This document shows positions 25,524 to 32,874 of a stretch of DNA of 34,651 nucleotides, piece after piece (within the stretch, counting starts at the first letter, position 1; each line of letters starts with the position of its first letter). A model generated the notes under the pieces. The model searched no databases. It saw only the letters and a list, made by a program, of their open reading frames with translations, and was not told the DNA's origin. This stretch comes from Firmicutes bacterium HGW-Firmicutes-3 (GTDB lineage Bacteria > Bacillota > Clostridia > Lachnospirales > Vallitaleaceae). The stretch covers positions 1-34,651 of the forward strand of contig PGZS01000020.1 in NCBI GenBank assembly GCA_002841435.1. The letters are read 5' to 3'. A program made the position numbers and the translations under genes.

Positions 25524-25559
25524 TATTATAACCTCGAAAGTATCCTTACAGTGCCTATA

Positions 25560-26177
25560 TTAAAACTCAATATTGCTTTTCAACCTAAGCCAGTCATACA
25601 TAGATTCCACAGAGGTATTGACTTGCTTTTCTTCACTAACAAATCTTATTTCGATATTTTCAAGCTTTAATTTTGTTTCCATAGCCTTTGTCGTGATTTC
25701 AAAAATCCTTCTTGTAATATTTTGATTATCCTTAACTGCAATAACAAGATATTGCGTACGACTAGGCGCATAATTAATTGTTTCACTAAACATACCGGAC
25801 GCACCTAATGTCTTAATGGCATGACTATGAATTACCTTTTGTTGATTACTGTTTACGGTATAGACCATTAGGCCTACGACTGAACCTGACTGACCTTGAC
25901 CAACAATGCTTTTATCACTTGCAAAAGTAGAAAATACTTGTCTACTGAAACCATTGCTAATTTTTAGAGTCCCAACTGTACTTAACTCCTGTGATGTCAT
26001 ACCAGCTTCTAATTTATTGTTTGCATACTCAATATTTTGTTCCGTTAGATTAAATGTATTCAGAAAAGTGCCAAATACTGCTTTGTCGGCTTCTATAGGT
26101 TCAGCATAAGCTGCAAATGAACTTAATGCCATCAATACAGTAAACAGAATACAACTTTTTATAAATTGCTTAAGCAT
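25560..26177 (-). CDS. Unknown secreted protein inserted in the wal operon
   Basis: 205 aa; I do not recognise the family. It starts with a Sec signal peptide ending AYA at residues 23-25, with no lipobox and no other membrane helix. The mature part of about 180 residues has no cysteine. A central stretch (QSGSVVGLMVYTV, then YLVIAVK) alternates like a beta sandwich, and the last 45 residues look helical or mixed. AAGGTGG, 8 nt upstream, selects ATG 26177 over the longer frame starting at 26246. It sits exactly between walK and walH, where other Firmicutes have no gene, so an accessory role in WalK signalling at the cell surface is a reasonable but untested inference. Confidence 0.75.
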   Translation of the reverse strand: MLKQFIKSCILFTVLMALSSFAAYAEPIEADKAVFGTFLNTFNLTEQNIEYANNKLEAGMTSQELSTVGTLKISNGFSRQVFSTFASDKSIVGQGQSGSVVGLMVYTVNSNQQKVIHSHAIKTLGASGMFSETINYAPSRTQYLVIAVKDNQNITRRIFEITTKAMETKLKLENIEIRFVSEEKQVNTSVESMYDWLRLKSNIEF

Positions 26178-26237
26178 ATGCTTCACCACCTTCTTATAAT
26201 TTATTTCTAGAGGATGAACGTAAACATCCATACTAAG

Positions 26238-26243
26238 ATTATA
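26238..26243 (-). promoter_or_regulatory. Possible -10 element before the unknown secreted gene
   Basis: A perfect TATAAT on the minus strand about 60 nt upstream of the gene, in the 172-nt gap after walK. No acceptable -35 is visible at 16-18 bp, so an internal promoter is only possible. Confidence 0.3.
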
Positions 26244-26349
26244 CAAGCTCTACATTACACGATGATTACAAAACCATAACGTTTGGCTAACAGTTCGGTT
26301 TTCAATAACATAAACTAAGCCGACTCGCATTTTGTGGTATGATAACGAA

Positions 26350-28125
26350 CTATGACTGTTTTTTTAGGAAATAGAGCTCGAAGGTAGTGCCAACACCAAC
26401 CTCAGAATCAACCAATATCTTACCACCATGACATTCCATAATTTCTTTGGCAATGGCTAGGCCAAGTCCCGTACCACCCATTTCCCTCGATCTGGCTTTA
26501 TCCACTCTATAGAATCTTTCAAAAATCCTCTTAAGATCATCCTTGCTTATACCCATACCATTGTCTGTTACCGAGACTTTGATATATTTGTTTTGATCTT
26601 CCACGTCAATCTCAATGATGGCACCTTCCGGGCTATATTTTACCGCATTGGAAATAATGTTTTTGATGACTTGTTCAATACGATTCACATCACCTATAGT
26701 TCTAAAAGCATTATCCGGTTTATGATAAATCAGGCTCTGATTTTTTTTCTCAGAATGGATTCGATATTTATTGATGCTGTCTTCCAATATATTTTCCAGA
26801 TTGATGTCGTTCATAGCGAATTTAATTTGTTTATTATCCAACTTAGACAATTCAAGAAGGTCTTGCACCAAAGTGGTCATTCGATCACTTTCGTGATTAA
26901 TAACGTCAAGGAATCTAACGGCAATATCATGCTCTTCTAATGCACCTTCAAGCAAAGTCTCCGTATAGCTTTTAATCGTAGTCAGCGGAGTCCTGAGCTC
27001 ATGAGATACATTAGCAACAAATTCCTTTTGCATCTCTTCCAGCTTTTTATGCTCTGTTATATCTTGTATGACACAAATAAGACCAACAGCCTCATTATGT
27101 TGATCTAAGAATTTGGCAAAGTAAACACTGTAGTATCTATGCTCTACAATGATAACATGAAGAATGGTTTCCTCTTGTACCATGTTTTTTAGTTCATTGT
27201 AGCTCACTTCCAAATAAGGATTAAATACTTCTTGAAAGCTGATTTGTTTATCTAATCTCAACATATCAATAGATGCCGGATTAGAGTGAATCATAACACC
27301 GACTTTATCAAATACCAGTATACCATCGGTCATATGTTTAAAAACAATTTCCAGCTTATTTTTTTCACTGGTAATCTCATTTAAGGTCTCTTTTAAAGAT
27401 TTTGCCATTCTATTAAAATTCTTTGTCAATTGACCAATCTCGTCATTGGCATATACTTTAATAGGTTTATCCAATTGTCCTCTGGCCATATCCCTAGCTT
27501 TGACCGTCAAAGCGGTAATCGGTTTGGTTAGAAAATCCGAGAAAATAAAGCCCAATACAATGGCAATCAAAATAGCCACCGCAGCAGCTGAGATGATAAC
27601 CATAATGGTCTTCTCAATACTGTTGGTGACAGATGTTGTTTCTCCTAAGACATAGACCACATAAACCACTCTGCCGTTGCTGTCTTTAATATTCTCTGCA
27701 TAACCTATGTATTTCCTGTCGTCGCCCGGTAATCTTCGGTTCTTATCATACGTCTCACGTTGTCCGTCTTCAATAGCCCCCATAACCTGATGGGTTGGGA
27801 AACTGAGTCCCTTTTCAGCATCACTAAGAGGTAGTACCACTCTAGAAGTTCTATCCAACAAAAAAACTCTTTTCCCTTTGTAGAGTGCTGCATATTTTTC
27901 GTAAACATCTGACAGCTTCAATTTGATATCTTCAATATCATCTATATTTACATCTTCAAAGGCTGTTGTCTTAATGGCCTCAACGGCTAATTGAATACTT
28001 TCTTGAACCGATTCCATTTCATTGCTTCTGACTAAGAGTACGATCATCGTACCACTCACCATCATGACAATAACAACCATAAGTACATACATAAGTACCA
28101 AACGCCATCGTATGCTTATACTCAT
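26350..28125 (-). CDS. walK: Cell-wall sensor histidine kinase WalK (YycG/VicK)
   Basis: 591 aa from ATG 28125. Membrane helix (about 8-30), extracellular sensor domain of about 140 residues, second helix, HAMP, PAS (about 250-350), HisKA with SHELRTPLTT, and ATPase domain with G1 DNGMGI and G2 GGTGLGLAIAKEI. This is the standard WalK layout including the extracellular domain. It phosphorylates WalR in response to peptidoglycan or lipid II state. A GTG at 28143 is an alternative start; both have weak ribosome sites, and MSISIRWRLVLMYV looks like the family N-terminus. It lies about 50 nt after walR. Confidence 0.93.
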   Translation of the reverse strand: MSISIRWRLVLMYVLMVVIVMMVSGTMIVLLVRSNEMESVQESIQLAVEAIKTTAFEDVNIDDIEDIKLKLSDVYEKYAALYKGKRVFLLDRTSRVVLPLSDAEKGLSFPTHQVMGAIEDGQRETYDKNRRLPGDDRKYIGYAENIKDSNGRVVYVVYVLGETTSVTNSIEKTIMVIISAAAVAILIAIVLGFIFSDFLTKPITALTVKARDMARGQLDKPIKVYANDEIGQLTKNFNRMAKSLKETLNEITSEKNKLEIVFKHMTDGILVFDKVGVMIHSNPASIDMLRLDKQISFQEVFNPYLEVSYNELKNMVQEETILHVIIVEHRYYSVYFAKFLDQHNEAVGLICVIQDITEHKKLEEMQKEFVANVSHELRTPLTTIKSYTETLLEGALEEHDIAVRFLDVINHESDRMTTLVQDLLELSKLDNKQIKFAMNDINLENILEDSINKYRIHSEKKNQSLIYHKPDNAFRTIGDVNRIEQVIKNIISNAVKYSPEGAIIEIDVEDQNKYIKVSVTDNGMGISKDDLKRIFERFYRVDKARSREMGGTGLGLAIAKEIMECHGGKILVDSEVGVGTTFELYFLKKQS

Positions 28126-28174
28126 TGTATTTCCAACTTTCACCAGACTTTGTACCTAATATCTATTGTGCTTT

Positions 28175-28861
28175 CTAGCCTTTAAAATAGTAACCAATAC
28201 CTCTTTTTGTTAAAATAAATCCCGGTTTACTTGGATCGTCTTCGACTTTTTCTCTTAGTCTACGAATGGTAACATCTACCGTTCTTACATCTCCGTAGTA
28301 TTCATAGCCCCAAACTTTTTCAAGCAGTTGTTCTCTTGTAAAAATCTGATTCTTTTGTGTCGCTAAGAATTTGAGTAGTTCATATTCCCGAACCGTTAAA
28401 TCGATAACAACTTCATCCTTACTCACTTCATACTTATCTACATTAATGGTCATGTTGCTCACATGAATAATCTGAGCATTCTTTGTATGATCATAATCCA
28501 TAGATGTTCGTCGAATATTAGACTTTACTCTAGCAATCAGCTCTCGTACACCAAAAGGCTTCGTTACATAATCATCGGCACCGAATTCCAATCCCAACAC
28601 CTTATCAACTTCTTCTGCTCTAGCTGTTAACATGATTATGGGTACATTCGATTCTGCTCGAATTGTTTTACAGGCTTGTAAGCCATCTATTTTAGGCATC
28701 ATAATATCCAGCAAAATCAAATCCGGCTGTTCTTTATGGAACATACGTATGCCTTCTTCACCATCTGCTGCCGTCACCACAGCAAAGCCTTCTCTTTCAA
28801 GGTTAAACTTGAGTATGTCGACGATTGTTTTTTCATCATCCACGACCAGTACTTTTGCCAT
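28175..28861 (-). CDS. walR: Essential-type cell-wall response regulator WalR (YycF/VicR)
   Basis: 228 aa. Receiver domain with D8-D9 and phospho-acceptor D52 (LLDIMMPKIDG), TARAEEVDKVLGLEFGADDYVTKPFG, then a winged-helix domain with LTVREYELLKFLA and RTVDVTIRRLREKVEDDPSKP, all strongly WalR-like. It controls autolysin and wall-turnover genes, binding pairs of TGTWAH hexamers; one such pair is in this window at 32575-32591. GAGGTAA precedes the ATG. It follows the M23 peptidase gene by only 45 nt, so the peptidase and walRK may share a transcript. Confidence 0.94.
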   Translation of the reverse strand: MAKVLVVDDEKTIVDILKFNLEREGFAVVTAADGEEGIRMFHKEQPDLILLDIMMPKIDGLQACKTIRAESNVPIIMLTARAEEVDKVLGLEFGADDYVTKPFGVRELIARVKSNIRRTSMDYDHTKNAQIIHVSNMTINVDKYEVSKDEVVIDLTVREYELLKFLATQKNQIFTREQLLEKVWGYEYYGDVRTVDVTIRRLREKVEDDPSKPGFILTKRGIGYYFKG

Positions 28862-28906
28862 ATTTTTACCTCAACATTTCTAGGACTCAATTTAGTCCAA
28901 TATACA

Positions 28907-30703
28907 TTAGAATTTCAAATACTTCATTGGGTCTTTTCTAACACCGTTGACATGAATCTCAAAATGCAAATGAGGTCCTGTACTATTTCCCGTATTTCCA
29001 ACGGCTGCAATTCTTTCATATTTTCCTACATCTTGACCCACTTTGACATAAATAGAACTACAATGCGCATACAAGGATGTCATACCATTACCGTGATCTA
29101 TGACCACTCTATAGCCATAACCACCGTCCCAGCCTGCTGCAATAACACGCCCACCATCAGCCGCCTTAATTTCCGTTCCTCTTGGTCCTGCCAAATCGAT
29201 ACCTGTATGCATTCTTCCCCATCTGGGTCCGAATTTGGAGGTCAACTTATATTTTATCATAGGCACTTGAAAAGTACCAGTAGCATTTGTAATCGGTAAT
29301 GCTTTTGAACCTCTTAGAACCTTTTCTGTTGTTGGCTCAGATATAACCGTTTCTTCTAGAATCACTCTATCAAATTCTTTACCATTTAATTTTTTGATAA
29401 GGGCATGGACTTCAAGCACACCTTCAATACCAGGTTCAAGGACTTCGTCTGTACCTATATAAGCATTAGGATTATCCACATATATTTTATGCTTATCAAT
29501 AATCTCTGTATAAACCACTTCCTCAACAGATGAAACAAACAACTCCGGTTCCGGCACCATAACAATAAGCTCTTCACCTATTTGTATCTTACTGGCTCTT
29601 TCTTCAAGACCGGCATTTAGATCATACAACTCTCTCGTTGTCATACCGTTGGACATTGCTATAACTGAAGGTGAATCACCAGTTTGAACCGTATAGGTTT
29701 TCACTTTTTCATTCTCTTTGGTAATCATCGCCGTTGCTGTTTCTACATCCACGATTTCATCGGCGTTTATAAACGCTTCAATAACAACAATCTGTTGTTC
29801 TAGGCTTATTTCCTTAACTACCGATTGAAAGACCTTACCTGTTTCCTCATTCTCCGCCGTGTCGCTTAAGGTGGCTGATGTCAGAAAGTTCCTATCAACA
29901 ATTAGTTCCTTTTGCAATACTTTTATTTCAGGCTTCATGACCAATGCGTTGTGTGGGTCTCGTTTCATTTCTACACTAACCGTGCTCTCATCTTCAAGAT
30001 ATACTTTTTGTGCGCCTACCAGAACGGCTTTTAAGGCTTCTTCACTTTCAAGGGCAACCGTAAAGTCGTCTCCTATCTTCATGACAAAACCTTTAACTTT
30101 ATGATTTTCTATAGATGCATACATGGTATTTTCCAGAATTTGCAGAAGTTCTTTCTCATCTGTAAAAATCACTTGCTCCCCATGTTGCGGATTGTATTTA
30201 ATGTTTTGAGTGAGTTCCGGGTCATATCCAATGCGTTCAATTAGATTTATCCTAGCTACTTCTACCATTGTCTGGCCAACCGATACACTTGGTACATAGC
30301 CAACCACTTGATTGTTAATCACCACTTCTACATAGCCGACTTCATCATCAGAAGCTATGGACATATCTGAACCAATTGACAATATAAGGCTCTGGGCAAC
30401 GCCGACACCAGACATAAGCATAACACTTATAAAACCTATGGCTATGACTCTTTTAGGTTCTTTCATAATGGTTCCTACTGTAGCTTGAACATTTTTCCAA
30501 TCAACTCTATTCCAAAGAATCTTCTTTTGATTCCCTTTTATACTTTTCATACGCATATATTTATTGCCAATTCTCTTAATGCTCATTATTTTACTTTTTA
30601 ACTTTTTTAAAATAAACATTTTGATGTCAGATGCTTTTATTTTTTGGTTCCTAATATTCTTTATATTCTTTTTTTTCAAACTACCTGTTTTAGGTTTATC
30701 CAT
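28907..30703 (-). CDS. M23 peptidoglycan endopeptidase with LysM and G5 domains (copy 2)
   Basis: 598 aa. A long, very basic cytoplasmic N-terminus (about 1-85, Lys-rich), one membrane helix (about 86-110), an extracellular region, LysM (begins YTVQTGDSPSVIAMSNG), G5 domain (ELFVSSVEEVVYTEII onward) and C-terminal M23/LytM peptidase. Zinc ligands and catalytic residues are intact: H499 and D503 (HTGID), H547 (YAHC), H578 and H580 (HLHFE). It should cut peptide cross-links in the wall. GGGAGGT precedes the ATG. It is a paralogue of the next gene upstream and lies directly before walR. Confidence 0.92.
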   Translation of the reverse strand: MDKPKTGSLKKKNIKNIRNQKIKASDIKMFILKKLKSKIMSIKRIGNKYMRMKSIKGNQKKILWNRVDWKNVQATVGTIMKEPKRVIAIGFISVMLMSGVGVAQSLILSIGSDMSIASDDEVGYVEVVINNQVVGYVPSVSVGQTMVEVARINLIERIGYDPELTQNIKYNPQHGEQVIFTDEKELLQILENTMYASIENHKVKGFVMKIGDDFTVALESEEALKAVLVGAQKVYLEDESTVSVEMKRDPHNALVMKPEIKVLQKELIVDRNFLTSATLSDTAENEETGKVFQSVVKEISLEQQIVVIEAFINADEIVDVETATAMITKENEKVKTYTVQTGDSPSVIAMSNGMTTRELYDLNAGLEERASKIQIGEELIVMVPEPELFVSSVEEVVYTEIIDKHKIYVDNPNAYIGTDEVLEPGIEGVLEVHALIKKLNGKEFDRVILEETVISEPTTEKVLRGSKALPITNATGTFQVPMIKYKLTSKFGPRWGRMHTGIDLAGPRGTEIKAADGGRVIAAGWDGGYGYRVVIDHGNGMTSLYAHCSSIYVKVGQDVGKYERIAAVGNTGNSTGPHLHFEIHVNGVRKDPMKYLKF

Positions 30704-30768
30704 TGGGACCTCCCAGTCTCATTACGAATTCCAATTCATTCGTATGTTTCAATATGACACAACAAACG

Positions 30769-30808
30769 ATTTACGTAAATGCTGGGTTTAAGAACAACAC
30801 TTACGTAA
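30769..30808. promoter_or_regulatory. Two TTACGTAA palindromes 30 bp apart upstream of the copy 2 M23 gene
   Basis: TTACGTAA at 30771-30778 (within a 12-bp perfect palindrome 30769-30780) and again at 30801-30808, about three helical turns apart. The first overlaps a candidate -35 (TTTACG, minus strand). They look like operators for an unknown dimeric regulator. Confidence 0.5.
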
Positions 30809-30824
30809 ACCGCTTTTGCTGTGA

Positions 30825-30844
30825 GCAGTGCCGTTTGGCACCGC
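30825..30844 (-). other. GC-rich hairpin between the two M23 genes
   Basis: An 8-bp stem with a 4-nt loop (30825-30832 with 30837-30844). One pair is a mismatch on the plus strand but G-U in the minus-strand RNA, so it favours a minus-strand transcript. No T-run follows, so it may be a processing or stabilising hairpin rather than a terminator. Confidence 0.5.
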
Positions 30845-30918
30845 CCTATATCTATGACTTGTATCCTTTTTAGATTAGGTAAACGCATCAAAGCTTTTTA
30901 GTTTTGACTCTTTACCAA

Positions 30919-32556
30919 TTAATATTCCAAATAATTCATAGGATTTGCTGCTACACCATCAAATAGTATTTCAAAATGAACATGTGGTCCTGTACTTCTG
31001 CCTGTACTGCCAACTTTTGCTATAGTCTCGTATTGAGCAACTTTTTGTCCTATCTTGACGTCGATTTTACTGTTGTGACCATATCGTGTTCGGATACCGT
31101 TGCCATGGTCGATTTCAACTAAGTAACCATAGTTGCCACGCCAGCCTGCAACCGTCACTGTGCCACCATCAGATGCTCTAACCGTTGTACCTGTTGGCGC
31201 TGATAGATCAACGCCGGAGTGGAAAGCACCCCATCTTCTACCAAAAGTCGAAGTAATTTTAAAGCTTGTTAGCGGATATTTATAACTACCTGTTGCACCT
31301 TTTCTAGGCAATGGCTTTGTACCTCTGGATATGACTTTATCCTTCGCCTCATTTAAGATGGTTTGATTCGTAATTTCACGGGCAATTTCTTTACCATTGA
31401 CTTTTGATACAAGAGCTGTTAATTGTAACACACCATCATAACCTGCGTCAACCACGCTATCTGACCCCTTAAAAACATCAGGATTATCCACATAGGAGAC
31501 ACCCCTAATGATTGATTCTGTATAAACCACTTCTTCCTTGGTTGCTATTGACAACTCCGGTTCCGGAACCATAACCACCAACTCATCACCGATTTTCATT
31601 TTCAAAGTATTTTGTTCTAGCCCAGGGTTCAATTCATAGAGCTGAGCTAGGGGCATACTGTTACTGGCTGCTATAGTAGATGGAGCATCCCCCGAAACAA
31701 CTGTATATAACTTCGCTTTTTCATTTTCCTTTGTAATCAACGCTGTTGCTTCATCAACAGATAGAATCTCATCTTCAAACACATAAGCTTCAACAGCCAT
31801 AACTGACTCAGCAAAGTTCACTTCTACTGTAACACCATCCTTGGTTACGTCCTTAGGTGTTTCTATAGGCGCACCTTCAGTAGTTTCCGGTACTTCTTCG
31901 GTTGTAGATGTTGTAAATGTCCTAGACTGGGAACTTTCGTCTTCCTTTATCATAACGACTTGAGGTTTGATAATCAAACCATTATGCTCATTTTTAGCTA
32001 AGCTGATATCCAGTGCCATATCCGTATTCACATATATGCTTTGAGCTTTTAAAAGCACTTTCTTAATATCTTCTTCATTTTTAACCGCAACTGTAAAATC
32101 ATCGCCGATTTTTATAACATAAGCCATGACTTTGTGCCTGTCTAATTGATCAATCACCTGACTTGCAATCAACGTTGCCAGTACTTCAGGTGCCATGTAG
32201 TTTTCTTCATCAGAGTAATAAGCCTCATAAGTCAATGCCGGTTCAACTTCAGGATTGTATCCTAAATCAGCAATAACCATTTCAAGCGCTTGATTGGTGG
32301 CTGCCTGACCTTCGTCTTTGTTTTTGACAATACCAAGTTCAACCCCATTTATTGAGACACTGTAGCCACTTGCTACAAGTTGTTCTTCGACTGATTGATT
32401 GTTTGAATTTCGTGCTTGTGCTACCCCACTTTGTGTAACATCACTTGGCGTATACCTGATCACAGCAGAAAAAGTCATAACTGCACCTAACGTCAGTGCG
32501 ATTTCCTTCTTATACCTAAGAAAGAAATTCTCTTTATATTTAAGAACCCCATTCAT
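30919..32556 (-). CDS. M23 peptidoglycan endopeptidase with LysM and G5 domains (copy 1)
   Basis: 545 aa. A short cytoplasmic N-terminus and one membrane helix (about 17-36, signal anchor) are followed by an extracellular region with a Glu/Thr/Pro-rich stretch, LysM (YTVVSGDAPSTIAASNS), G5 (ELSIATKEEVVYTESI onward) and M23 peptidase. Active-site residues are intact: H446 and D450 (HSGVD), H494 (YGH), H525 and H527 (HVHFE). It shares domain order and many segments with the downstream gene but lacks that gene's long basic N-terminus. GGAGG lies before the ATG. A perfect WalR box lies in its leader, so WalR control is likely. Confidence 0.92.
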   Translation of the reverse strand: MNGVLKYKENFFLRYKKEIALTLGAVMTFSAVIRYTPSDVTQSGVAQARNSNNQSVEEQLVASGYSVSINGVELGIVKNKDEGQAATNQALEMVIADLGYNPEVEPALTYEAYYSDEENYMAPEVLATLIASQVIDQLDRHKVMAYVIKIGDDFTVAVKNEEDIKKVLLKAQSIYVNTDMALDISLAKNEHNGLIIKPQVVMIKEDESSQSRTFTTSTTEEVPETTEGAPIETPKDVTKDGVTVEVNFAESVMAVEAYVFEDEILSVDEATALITKENEKAKLYTVVSGDAPSTIAASNSMPLAQLYELNPGLEQNTLKMKIGDELVVMVPEPELSIATKEEVVYTESIIRGVSYVDNPDVFKGSDSVVDAGYDGVLQLTALVSKVNGKEIAREITNQTILNEAKDKVISRGTKPLPRKGATGSYKYPLTSFKITSTFGRRWGAFHSGVDLSAPTGTTVRASDGGTVTVAGWRGNYGYLVEIDHGNGIRTRYGHNSKIDVKIGQKVAQYETIAKVGSTGRSTGPHVHFEILFDGVAANPMNYLEY

Positions 32557-32574
32557 GGTTAGCCTCCATAGATT

Positions 32575-32591
32575 TGTAACATTTCTGTAAT
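32575..32591 (+). promoter_or_regulatory. Consensus-perfect WalR box in the leader of the copy 1 M23 gene
   Basis: TGTAAC-ATTTC-TGTAAT matches the published WalR/YycF motif TGTWAH-N5-TGTWAH at every defined position. It lies between the predicted transcription start (near 32595) and the ribosome site (32563-32567) of the minus-strand peptidase gene. That placement predicts repression rather than activation. Confidence 0.75.
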
Positions 32592-32601
32592 AACTTATTT
32601 T

Positions 32602-32630
32602 ATAATATCATAGAACCTATTCTTTGTAAA
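32602..32630 (-). promoter_or_regulatory. Promoter of the copy 1 M23 peptidase gene
   Basis: On the minus strand TTTACA (32625-32630), 17-bp spacer, TATTAT (32602-32607). Confidence 0.65.
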
Positions 32631-32777
32631 GAAATTCGTAGGACTTTCTAGAGTCTATTCGGGACTTTACTAGGACTTTATTGTCTAATAATACCAAAAT
32701 CCTATATCATACTAACATAGTTATATGGCTAAATTATGACATTTTTGTAAATATGCCTAGGAAATAAGAATTGCCCT

Positions 32778-32825
32778 AAAAAAAGGGGAAGATGTCTCGG
32801 CTTAAGACAATCTTCCTTCTTTTTT
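32778..32825 (-). terminator. Bidirectional-looking terminator after the sugar-binding protein gene
   Basis: Stem 32787-32797 with 32805-32816 (7 bp, one bulged base, 4 bp; 7-nt loop). It is followed on the minus strand by seven T (32778-32784) and on the plus strand by TTCTTTTTT. It marks the end of the binding-protein transcript. Confidence 0.82.
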
Positions 32826-32874
32826 AATATATTTATTTCATATTAATTGAATCATTACTTTCAATATAAATAGA

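Larger units (their letters stand above)
32557..32874. other. Intergenic region between the M23 gene and the sugar-binding protein gene
   Basis: 318 bp. It holds the M23 promoter, the WalR box, three GGACTTT direct repeats (32641, 32662 and 32673, spaced 21 and 11 bp) and a terminator at 32778-32825. No small gene is evident. Confidence 0.6.

Noticed and set aside
28736-29299. 187-aa plus-strand open frame across the walR/M23 junction
   Set aside because: It is antisense to two strong genes and its composition (rich in Cys, His, Ser, Ile) is unlike real proteins here.
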